Origin: Mycobacterium sp. 852002-50816_SCH5313054-b
GTDB taxonomy: Bacteria; Actinomycetota; Actinomycetes; Mycobacteriales; Mycobacteriaceae
Length of the DNA stretch: 64,000 nt
Assembly (NCBI RefSeq): GCF_001667185.1
Contig: NZ_LZIC01000030.1
Location: 1-64,000, forward strand
Direction: 5' to 3'
The position numbers and the translations under genes are program-made. The notes under the pieces were generated by a model. The model made no database searches. It saw nothing but the letters and a program-made list of their open reading frames with translations, and had not been told where the DNA came from. Of the stretch, positions 40,684 through 48,077 are shown in pieces (the first letter of the stretch is position 1; every line of letters starts with the position of its first letter).

Positions 40684-42141
40684 TCAGAAGTTCAACCCGG
40701 AGTACATCACCCGGTTCGGATCGTACTTCTGCCGCACCGTCGTCAGCTGCGACAGATTCGAGCCGAAGTAGCGCGCCGCCGAGCTGTTGGCCTCCAGGTA
40801 ATTGACGTACCCGCCGACCGAAAATGGTTGCACCGCTTGGTGCGCGGAGTTCAGCCACTGGGTGGCGGCGGGCACCTGGTTGGCCGCGGGCTCGACGTAC
40901 CACTGCAATAGCGCGGACTGCTTGCGCCACGGGAAGGCGGTGTCCCCCGGGGCGATGTCGCCGGCGGCGCCGTCCAACGGGTCGACGAGCAGCGACGCTT
41001 TGCCGCCCGATGCCGGCCACTGCCCGATCGCCGTCGCAATGGCCTTGGCCGCAGCGGAATTCAGCGTCGAGAGCACGTCGGAGCCGGCGACGAATCCGAC
41101 GGGCGACGGCGTCGAACTGCCACCGGCCAGGTAGGTCACCAGGTCCATGTGGCTCAGCGTCTTGTTCACCACCGCGGTCGGTGCCACGCCCACCGCGGAT
41201 TTGATGGCGTCGACGACGCCGGGCCCGGCGCCCGCGGGGCAGGTGGCCAGCACATGGCAGTTCGGCTGGCTGCCGACCGAGAGATCGACTATCCCCCAGG
41301 TGTTTCGGTCCGCCGCGCTCAACCAGGACTGCCAGCCCACCAGCACCTGCACCGCCGACGCCGGCGGGAAGTCGAGCCGCACGACGTCGTTGTCGGCGGT
41401 CGGGAACGTCGCGAAGGTCATCGACGTCGTCACCCCGAAATTGCCCCCACCGCCGCCGCGCAGCGCCCAGAACAAATCCGGATGATCGTTGGCCGACGCG
41501 GTGACCACATCGCCGCTCGGCAACACCACCGTCGCCGACTGCAGCGCATCACAGGTCAGGCCCGCGTGGCGGCAATCGGCCCCCACCCCGCCGCCGAGGG
41601 CCAACCCCGCGGTCCCGATGCTCGGGTAGGTCGCGGTGGGGATCGCGCGCCCGGCGCCGGCGAGTGCTTGGTGCACCGCGTACACGGTGGTCGCCGGCGT
41701 CACCGTGGCGTTGCCGGCACCGTCGACGTTCACCCCGCCCGGCAGCTTGCGCAGGTCGACTACCATCGTGCCGTTGGCGCTCGACGCGCCGATGTACGAA
41801 TGCCCGCCCCCACGCGGGGCGATCTTGAGCCCGTTCGCCGTCGCGAACGAAACCGCCTTCTGCACATCGGATTGCGACGACACCGTGACGACCGCCGCGG
41901 GATTGGAGTTGTTGTAGAACGAATTGAAAACCTGTTTGCCCGAGGAGAATTGAGCGCCATTGCCGGGCAACGCGACGCTTCCGCCGATGGAGGAGGCCAG
42001 GCCGCCCCAGCCGGCGGTGGGGTCGGCGGCCGCCCGCGCGGTGCCGAACACCGCCCCGGTCGCCAGCACCCCGACGGCACCGCGCAGAAAGGTCTGGCGC
42101 GAAATCTCATGGTCCAGCGGACGGCTTCGATTCGTCGTCAT
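40684..42141 (-). CDS. FAD-linked oxidase with berberine-bridge C-terminus
   Basis: 485 aa. The N-terminus resembles a Tat signal (SRQTFLRGAVGVLATGAVFG, ending ARAAADP), but Gln replaces the second Arg. The VAO-type FAD domain has PRGGGHSYIG, whose His is the usual covalent FAD site, and GLALGGGVGADCRHAG. The end (SNLSQLTTVRQKYDPNRVMY) is a BBE motif. It probably oxidises a sugar, alcohol or alkaloid-like compound outside the cytoplasm. In M. tuberculosis the matching place holds short oxidoreductase fragments (Rv3351c-Rv3353c). Confidence 0.87.
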   Translation of the reverse strand: MTTNRSRPLDHEISRQTFLRGAVGVLATGAVFGTARAAADPTAGWGGLASSIGGSVALPGNGAQFSSGKQVFNSFYNNSNPAAVVTVSSQSDVQKAVSFATANGLKIAPRGGGHSYIGASSANGTMVVDLRKLPGGVNVDGAGNATVTPATTVYAVHQALAGAGRAIPTATYPSIGTAGLALGGGVGADCRHAGLTCDALQSATVVLPSGDVVTASANDHPDLFWALRGGGGGNFGVTTSMTFATFPTADNDVVRLDFPPASAVQVLVGWQSWLSAADRNTWGIVDLSVGSQPNCHVLATCPAGAGPGVVDAIKSAVGVAPTAVVNKTLSHMDLVTYLAGGSSTPSPVGFVAGSDVLSTLNSAAAKAIATAIGQWPASGGKASLLVDPLDGAAGDIAPGDTAFPWRKQSALLQWYVEPAANQVPAATQWLNSAHQAVQPFSVGGYVNYLEANSSAARYFGSNLSQLTTVRQKYDPNRVMYSGLNF

Positions 42142-42395
42142 GAGCCGGATTCTGGTCCAATCGACACCCGAAAATCCGGCCCCGGCGCGAGTGTCAGGTC
42201 ACAGTGTGGCCTCGATCCGCCGGCGCCGGCGCGGGCGTGTTTCGGTCCAATAAGCCACGTCAGGCGCGCTACGCCCTTACAAAACGCTTATTGTGCAAAG
42301 CTTTATCGCACCGTGTTGTAAACGTGACAGTCGTAGACCAGAGTTCCCTAAGTGACTGGAGTGCCGTCGGCGCATTCCGAGACAGGGAGGCTGGC

Positions 42396-42860
42396 ATGAA
42401 GGCACTGGCAGATACTCAGCGATGGATCTGGCTGTTTCGTCACCAGCCCCTGACCATTCGCCTTCTGGCCGGTGCCGCCGGCCTCCTCACGGTGGCCGCG
42501 GCGTTCGCAGCGCCGGCCGAGGCGGACCCGTCGACCGACGACGCCTTCATCGACGCGCTCAACCACGCCGGCATCGACTTCGGCGAGCCGGGCAACGCGA
42601 TGAAAGTAGGCGAGTCCATCTGCCCGATGCTCGCCACGCCGGGCGGGAACTTCGCTGCGGCCGCGGCGAGCGTCACCAACCGCGGCATGTCACCGGGGAT
42701 GGCGAAGATGTTCACCACCATCGCCATTCAGATGTACTGCCCGCAGGAGATGGCCAACATCGCCAGCGGCAACCCGACCGCCGGCATTCCCGGGGGCCTG
42801 CCGGGGCTTGCCGGCGGCATCCCCGGCATCCGGCAAATCCCCGGTATGCCGGGGGCTTAG
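42396..42860 (+). CDS. Exported DUF732 protein (Rv3354-like)
   Basis: 154 aa from the ATG at 42396, with GGGAGG upstream. A signal peptide (residues about 18-45, ending EADP) precedes a small helical DUF732 domain with two conserved Cys (SICPML, MYCPQE) likely forming a disulfide. The C-terminus is a Gly/Pro-rich tail (PGGLPGLAGGIPGI). Function is unknown. Gene order with folD matches Rv3354-Rv3356c. CAATAAG/CTTATTG (42248-42254, 42287-42293) form an inverted pair upstream. Confidence 0.85.
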   Translation: MKALADTQRWIWLFRHQPLTIRLLAGAAGLLTVAAAFAAPAEADPSTDDAFIDALNHAGIDFGEPGNAMKVGESICPMLATPGGNFAAAAASVTNRGMSPGMAKMFTTIAIQMYCPQEMANIASGNPTAGIPGGLPGLAGGIPGIRQIPGMPGA

Positions 42861-42869
42861 GGGTACCGC

Positions 42870-43145
42870 CTAACGCGTCCCCAACGGGTCGATGGTCGAG
42901 GCGATATAGACCATCGCCGCCGCGACCGTCACGGTCGTGATGAAGTCGGTTCCCTTGCCGCGGACGACCAACAGGCCGGCGCGGTCCTCGGACAACACCA
43001 ACCGCAGGATCGCCGCCACGCCCACCCCGATTCCGATCAGCAGGGCACCGCGGCGCCAGAAGTTGGCCCCCGCCAACACAAATGCCGCGGCGAAGATCAG
43101 GCCGACCAACAGGATCGGCCATTGCGCCCGCAGCGTCGCGCGCAC
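42870..43145 (-). CDS. Small DUF3017-type membrane protein (Rv3355c-like)
   Basis: 91 aa from the GTG at 43145, 3 bp after the folD stop, so it is cotranscribed with folD. Three TM helices (PILLVGLIFAAAFVLAG, GALLIGIGVGVAAILRLVL, DFITTVTVAAAMVYIAS) and the short loop SEDRAGLLVVRGKGTD, typical of the DUF3017 family that often follows folD in actinobacteria. Role unknown. Confidence 0.82.
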   Translation of the reverse strand: MRATLRAQWPILLVGLIFAAAFVLAGANFWRRGALLIGIGVGVAAILRLVLSEDRAGLLVVRGKGTDFITTVTVAAAMVYIASTIDPLGTR

Positions 43146-43148
43146 CTC

Positions 43149-43997
43149 TTAGTGCCGTCCCTCGGCCAATTCGACGACGTTGGTCAGCAGGAACGCGCGA
43201 GTGAGCGGGCCGACGCCGCCGGGATTCGGTGACACGTGGCCGGCCACCTCCCACACGTCCGGATGCACATCGCCGACGAGGCCGCTCTCGGTGCGGCTGA
43301 CGCCCACATCGACGACCGCGGCGCCCGGACGCACCATCTCGGCGGTCAGCATGTGCGGCACCCCGACGGCTGCCACGATGATGTCGGCCTGCCTGGTCAG
43401 CGCGGAGAGGTCGCGAGTTCCGGTGTGGCACAACGTGACCGTGGCGTTCTCCGAACGACGGGTCATCAGCAGCCCCAGCGGGCGACCGACGGTCACGCCG
43501 CGACCGATGATGACCACGTGCGCCCCGGCGATCTCGACGTCGTAGCGCCGCAGCAGGTGCACGATGCCGCGCGCGGTACAGGGCAGCGGCGCGGGGGTCG
43601 ACAGCACCAGGCGGCCCAGGTTGGTGGGGTGCAGGCCGTCGGCGTCCTTGGCGGGATCGACGCGCTCGAGTGCCGCGTTCTCGTCGAGGTGCTTGGGCAG
43701 CGGCAGCTGGACGATGTAGCCGGTGCACTCGGGGTTGGCGTTGAGTTCGTCGATGGTCTCGTTGAGCTGCGCGGTGCTGATGTCGGCGGGCAGGTCGCGG
43801 CGGATCGACGTGATGCCGACCTTGGCGCAGTCCGCGTGCTTGCCGCGGACGTAGGCCTGCGACCCGGGGTCGTCGCCGACCAGGATGGTGCCCAGCCCGG
43901 GCGTGCGACCCGACGCCGTCAGAGCGGCGACGCGTCGCGTGAGGTCGACGAAGATTTCGTCCCGGGTGGCCTTGCCGTCCAGCGTGATTGCGCCCAC
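43149..43997 (-). CDS. folD: Methylenetetrahydrofolate dehydrogenase/cyclohydrolase
   Basis: 282 aa from the GTG at 43997 ([16 protein letters not shown]), matching the M. tuberculosis start and length. The bifunctional enzyme interconverts 5,10-methylene-, methenyl- and 10-formyl-tetrahydrofolate. Motifs: [14 protein letters not shown] with the catalytic Lys/Tyr region, [13 protein letters not shown] and [16 protein letters not shown]. It is Rv3356c. Its start is 39 bp from the divergent oxidoreductase gene. Confidence 0.95.
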   Translation of the reverse strand: MGAITLDGKATRDEIFVDLTRRVAALTASGRTPGLGTILVGDDPGSQAYVRGKHADCAKVGITSIRRDLPADISTAQLNETIDELNANPECTGYIVQLPLPKHLDENAALERVDPAKDADGLHPTNLGRLVLSTPAPLPCTARGIVHLLRRYDVEIAGAHVVIIGRGVTVGRPLGLLMTRRSENATVTLCHTGTRDLSALTRQADIIVAAVGVPHMLTAEMVRPGAAVVDVGVSRTESGLVGDVHPDVWEVAGHVSPNPGGVGPLTRAFLLTNVVELAEGRH

Positions 43998-44036
43998 GCC
44001 TGACAGTCTGGCACGGGACAAGATTAAGCTCCTGGC

Positions 44037-45245
44037 ATGTCTACCCCTCCAGACGTGTTGTCGCCGGCCAAGCTGGGCCCGATCACGCTGCGTAACCGCA
44101 CCATCAAATCCGCCACCTTCGAGGCGCGCACGCCCAACGCCCTGGTGAGCGACGACCTGATCGAATACCACCGCCTGCCGGCGGCCGGGGGGGTCGGGAT
44201 GACGACCGTCGCCTATTGCGCGGTGTCCCCCGGCGGCCGCACGGAGGGCAACGGCATCTGGATGCGCCCGGAGGCGGTGCCCGGGTTCCGGCGGCTCACC
44301 GACGCGATCCACGCCGAGGGCGCGGCGGTGAGCGCGCAGATCGGGCACGCCGGTCCCGTCGCCAACGCCAAGTCCAACAAGGCCACTGCCCTGGCGCCGG
44401 TGCGGTTCTTCAACCCGATCGGGATGCGCTTCGCCAAGAAGGCCACCCGCGCCGACATCGACGACGTCATCGAAGGGCACGTCAACGCGGTCCGGCTGGC
44501 CATCGAAGCCGGCTTCGATGCGGTCGAAATCCATTTGGGCCACAACTATCTGGCGAGCGCGTTCCTGTCTCCGCTGATCAACCGCCGCACCGACGAATTC
44601 GGCGGATCGCTGGAGAACCGGGCCAAGGTCGCCCGCGGGATCGTCATGGCGGTGCGGCGCGCGGTGGAAAAGGAGGGCACGCCCATCGCGGTCACCGCCA
44701 AGCTCAACATGGCCGACGGGGTGCGCGGCGGCATCAGCACCGAGGAATCGCTGATCACCGCCAAGTGGCTGCAGGACGACGGCGGGCTGGACGCGATCGA
44801 GCTCACCGCGGGCAGCTCGCTGGTCAACCCGATGTACCTGTTCCGCGGCGACGCGCCGCTCAAAGAATTCGCCGGCGCCTTCAAGCCGCCGCTGCGCTGG
44901 GGCATGCGGATGACGGGCAAGAAGTTCCTCCGCGAGTACCCCTACCGCGAGGCCTATTTATTGCGCGACGCCAAGTTGTTCCGCGCCGAGCTCACGATGC
45001 CGCTGATCCTGCTCGGCGGCATCACCAACCGGGAGACGATGGACCTCGCGATGGCCGAGGGATTCGAGTTCGTTGCGATGGGCCGGGCGCTGCTGGCCGA
45101 GCCCGACCTGATCAATCGGATAGCCGCCGACGGTGCCGCGCACACCGTGCATTCGGCGTGCACACACTGCAATCGGTGCATGCCGACGATCTACACCCGC
45201 ACCCGCTGCGTGGTCACCGGCGCCCCGGACGCTTTAGCCCACTGA
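44037..45245 (+). CDS. Old yellow enzyme family NADH:flavin oxidoreductase (Rv3359-like)
   Basis: 402 aa. TIM-barrel FMN enzyme: [17 protein letters not shown] at the start, [32 protein letters not shown] (active-site His-Asn region) and [15 protein letters not shown]. The C-terminus carries four Cys ([17 protein letters not shown]), resembling the 4Fe-4S site of the larger 2,4-dienoyl-CoA reductase class, though no second domain follows. Substrate unknown. The M. tuberculosis toxin-antitoxin pair relJK between folD and this gene is absent. Confidence 0.88.
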   Translation: MSTPPDVLSPAKLGPITLRNRTIKSATFEARTPNALVSDDLIEYHRLPAAGGVGMTTVAYCAVSPGGRTEGNGIWMRPEAVPGFRRLTDAIHAEGAAVSAQIGHAGPVANAKSNKATALAPVRFFNPIGMRFAKKATRADIDDVIEGHVNAVRLAIEAGFDAVEIHLGHNYLASAFLSPLINRRTDEFGGSLENRAKVARGIVMAVRRAVEKEGTPIAVTAKLNMADGVRGGISTEESLITAKWLQDDGGLDAIELTAGSSLVNPMYLFRGDAPLKEFAGAFKPPLRWGMRMTGKKFLREYPYREAYLLRDAKLFRAELTMPLILLGGITNRETMDLAMAEGFEFVAMGRALLAEPDLINRIAADGAAHTVHSACTHCNRCMPTIYTRTRCVVTGAPDALAH

Positions 45246-45271
45246 CGATGCGCGCCGCGCCGGCGGCGTGA

Positions 45272-45308
45272 GGTGGGGGTCCCCCCAGCCGCGAAGCGGC
45301 GAGGGGGA
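45272..45308. repeat. GC-rich intergenic hairpin element
   Basis: GTGGGGGTCCCCCC is followed by AGCCGC-GAA-GCGGC and GAGGGGGAAAA. The inner stem (45288-45292 with 45296-45300) has a 3-nt loop, and an outer C-tract can pair with the later G-tract across two mismatches. Such G-tract/C-tract elements recur between genes in M. avium-group genomes as far as I recall. It may end the upstream transcript. Confidence 0.45.
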
Positions 45309-45374
45309 AAAGCGGGCATCAGAGACCGCTCAGCCCACAGGGTGGAAGCAGGCGCACCCGCTACAGTTGTGGCG

Positions 45375-48077
45375 ATGAGTGCACCAGCCCCGCCAGCACT
45401 GACCGTTCGCCATGACGGGTCGGAGCGCACGTTCGCGGCGGGCCACGATGTAGTGGTCGGACGCGATCTGCGCGCCGACATGCGCATCACCCACCCGCTG
45501 ATCTCGCGCGCCCATTTGTTGCTGCGCTTCGACCAGGGCCGGTGGCTGGCAATCGACAACGGCTCGCTCAACGGGACCTTCTGCAACGGCCGACGGGTGC
45601 CGGTGGTGGACATCCAAGACGGCCAAAGCATCAACATCGGGAATCCCGACGGGCCGCAGCTGACCTTCGAGGTGGGTCGCCACCAAGGGTTGGCCGGGCG
45701 CCCGCCCCGCACCGAATCGATGGGCATCCCGGTGGCCGCACACGCGGGAACGGCGTGGCCGGCCTCGCAGCCGCCCGGTCCTCCCGTCGCCGCCCCGCCC
45801 GCTCCCCCGCCCGGTCCTCCCGGCCCTTCCGGTAGGGGTGGACCGAGCTGGGCCCAGCAGCCGTCGCGGCGACCGCATCCGGGCCCACCCCCGCCGCCGG
45901 CGTACCCGCCCAGCGGTGGGGGCCGGCCACCCGCGTATCCGACCAGCGCGCCGCCGCCGCCGAATTTCCAGCCGCACCCGCAGATGTCCGCGCCGGCGGC
46001 GCCGCCGACCGAGATGTCGGCCGCCAACCTCGCCAAGCCGCCGGAGGTCTCCAACCTGGCGACGAAGATGTTCCAGGCGCTGATGCCGGGCCGGTCCGGC
46101 GCGATGCCGAAGCCGAGCGGCGCGGTGACGATCGGCCGCGCCACCGACAACGACGTCGTCATCCAGGACGTGCTGGCCTCGCGCCACCACGCGTTTCTGA
46201 CCCAGACCCCGCTGGGCACCGAGATCCGCGACGCGCACAGCGTCAACGGGACCTTCGTCAACGGCGTGCGCGTCGGCTCGGCGGTGCTGACCGAGGGCGA
46301 CGTGGTCACGATCGGGAACGTCGACCTGGTCTTCACCCGCGACAGCCTGGTCCGTCGCACGGAGGCCGCCACGCGCACCGGCGGCCTGGAGGTGAACGCC
46401 GTCACCTACACCGTCGACCACGGAAAGCAGCTGCTCGACCACATCTCACTGACCGCGCGCCCCGGGACGCTGACCGCCATCATCGGCGGGTCGGGCGCGG
46501 GCAAGACCACGCTGTCGCGGCTCATCGCCGGGTACACCACCCCCAGCACGGGCACGGTGACGTTCGAGGGCCACAACATCCACACCGAATACGCGTCGAT
46601 GCGCAGCCGGATCGGGATGGTCCCCCAGGACGACGTGGTGCACCGCCAGCTGACGGTCAACCAGGCGCTGGGCTACGCGGCCGAACTGCGGCTGCCCCCC
46701 GACACCAGCAAAGCCGACCGCGAACAGGTCGTCGCGCAGGTCCTCGAGGAACTCGAGCTGACCAAGCACGCCGACACCCGCGTCGACAAGCTCTCGGGCG
46801 GCCAACGCAAGCGCGCCTCGGTGGCGCTGGAGTTGCTCACCGGGCCGTCGCTGCTGATCCTCGACGAGCCGACCACCGGCCTCGACCCGGCGCTGGACCG
46901 TCAGGTGATGATGATGCTGCGCCAGCTCGCCGACGCCGGCCGCGTGGTGCTGATCGTCACCCACTCGGTCTCCTACCTCGACGTCTGCGATCAGCTGTTG
47001 CTGGTGGCGCCCGGTGGCAAAACCGCCTTCCTGGGCCCGCCCAGCCAGATCGGTGCGGCCATGGGAACCACCAACTGGGCCGACATCTTTACCAAGGTGG
47101 GCGCCGATCCCGACGAGGCCAACCGCCGCTTCCTCGCCGAAAACCGGCAGCCGGAGCTGCAGGCCCCGTCCGAGTCCAGCCCGGGCGACCTGGGCGAGCC
47201 GGTGCACACCGACGTCCTGCGCCAGTTCTCCACGGTCGCGCGCCGCCAGGTGCGGCTCGTCATCTCCGACCGGGGCTACACCGTGTTCCTGGCGCTGCTG
47301 CCGTTCCTCATCGGCGTCCTCACCCTCACCGTGCGCGGCAAGACCGGGTACGGCATGGGGGACCCCACGAGCAACTCGCCGAACCAGGCCGACCAGATCC
47401 TGGTCATGCTCACCGTGGGCGCCGTGTTCATGGGTACCGCGCTGACGATTCGCGACCTCGTCGGCGAGCGCCCCATCTTCAAGCGCGAGCAGGCCGTCGG
47501 CCTGTCGACCGCGGCGTACATGGCCGCCAAGATCGTGGTGTTCAGCGTGTTCGCGATCGCGCAGGCGGGAATCGCCACCGCGATCTCGGTGATCGGGTGG
47601 GGCCAACCGATCGCCAACGCCGTGGTCCTGGGCAACTCCGGCCTCGAACTGTTCTTCGACGTCGCGCTGACGTGCGTGGCGTCCGCGCTGTTGGGTATGG
47701 CCCTGTCGGCGATCGCGAAGTCCCAGGACCAGATCATGCCGTTCCTGGTCATCGCCATCATGTCGCAGCTGGTGTTCTGCGGCGGGTTGATCTGGGTGAC
47801 CAACCGGCCCGTGCTCGACCAGTTGTCCTGGGCCACACCGGCCCGGTGGGGCTACGCGTCGTCGGCGTCGACGATCGACACCCACCGGCTTGTCGTCGGC
47901 CCGACCGACCCGAAGGACCAGCACTTCGACCACAAGGCGAGCGCGTGGCTGTTCGACACCGGGATGCTCCTGGCGTTGTGCGTGGTCTATAGCGCCATCA
48001 CCTGGTGGAAGCTCCGGCTCAAGGGGCACCACTCGGGCCGCGGCGCTCGCAGGGCGAGGAAACGATCGAAGAGCTGA
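45375..48077 (+). CDS. FHA-domain ABC transporter, first tandem copy (Rv1747-like)
   Basis: 900 aa from the ATG at 45375. Domain order: FHA1 (about 24-100; Gly29-Arg30, Ser44, His47, Asn66 intact), a Pro-rich disordered linker (about 112-215), FHA2 (about 250-325; GR, SRHH, NG intact), an ABC ATPase (Walker A GGSGAGKTT 371-379, signature LSGGQ 473-477, Walker B LLILDE 493-498) and a six-helix ABC2-type membrane domain (about 640-890). Rv1747 is such an exporter, phosphorylated on linker threonines by PknF and linked to cell-wall phosphatidylinositol mannosides. Its stop overlaps the second copy. Confidence 0.93.
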   Translation: MSAPAPPALTVRHDGSERTFAAGHDVVVGRDLRADMRITHPLISRAHLLLRFDQGRWLAIDNGSLNGTFCNGRRVPVVDIQDGQSINIGNPDGPQLTFEVGRHQGLAGRPPRTESMGIPVAAHAGTAWPASQPPGPPVAAPPAPPPGPPGPSGRGGPSWAQQPSRRPHPGPPPPPAYPPSGGGRPPAYPTSAPPPPNFQPHPQMSAPAAPPTEMSAANLAKPPEVSNLATKMFQALMPGRSGAMPKPSGAVTIGRATDNDVVIQDVLASRHHAFLTQTPLGTEIRDAHSVNGTFVNGVRVGSAVLTEGDVVTIGNVDLVFTRDSLVRRTEAATRTGGLEVNAVTYTVDHGKQLLDHISLTARPGTLTAIIGGSGAGKTTLSRLIAGYTTPSTGTVTFEGHNIHTEYASMRSRIGMVPQDDVVHRQLTVNQALGYAAELRLPPDTSKADREQVVAQVLEELELTKHADTRVDKLSGGQRKRASVALELLTGPSLLILDEPTTGLDPALDRQVMMMLRQLADAGRVVLIVTHSVSYLDVCDQLLLVAPGGKTAFLGPPSQIGAAMGTTNWADIFTKVGADPDEANRRFLAENRQPELQAPSESSPGDLGEPVHTDVLRQFSTVARRQVRLVISDRGYTVFLALLPFLIGVLTLTVRGKTGYGMGDPTSNSPNQADQILVMLTVGAVFMGTALTIRDLVGERPIFKREQAVGLSTAAYMAAKIVVFSVFAIAQAGIATAISVIGWGQPIANAVVLGNSGLELFFDVALTCVASALLGMALSAIAKSQDQIMPFLVIAIMSQLVFCGGLIWVTNRPVLDQLSWATPARWGYASSASTIDTHRLVVGPTDPKDQHFDHKASAWLFDTGMLLALCVVYSAITWWKLRLKGHHSGRGARRARKRSKS

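Noticed and set aside
42248..42293. CAATAAG/CTTATTG pair upstream of the DUF732 gene as an operator
   Set aside because: Only 7-bp arms with a 32-bp spacer and no candidate regulator nearby; noted in the gene entry only.
46446..48032. 528-codon minus-strand frame opposite the first FHA-ABC gene
   Set aside because: Shadow frame; the plus strand carries unmistakable FHA and ABC motifs.
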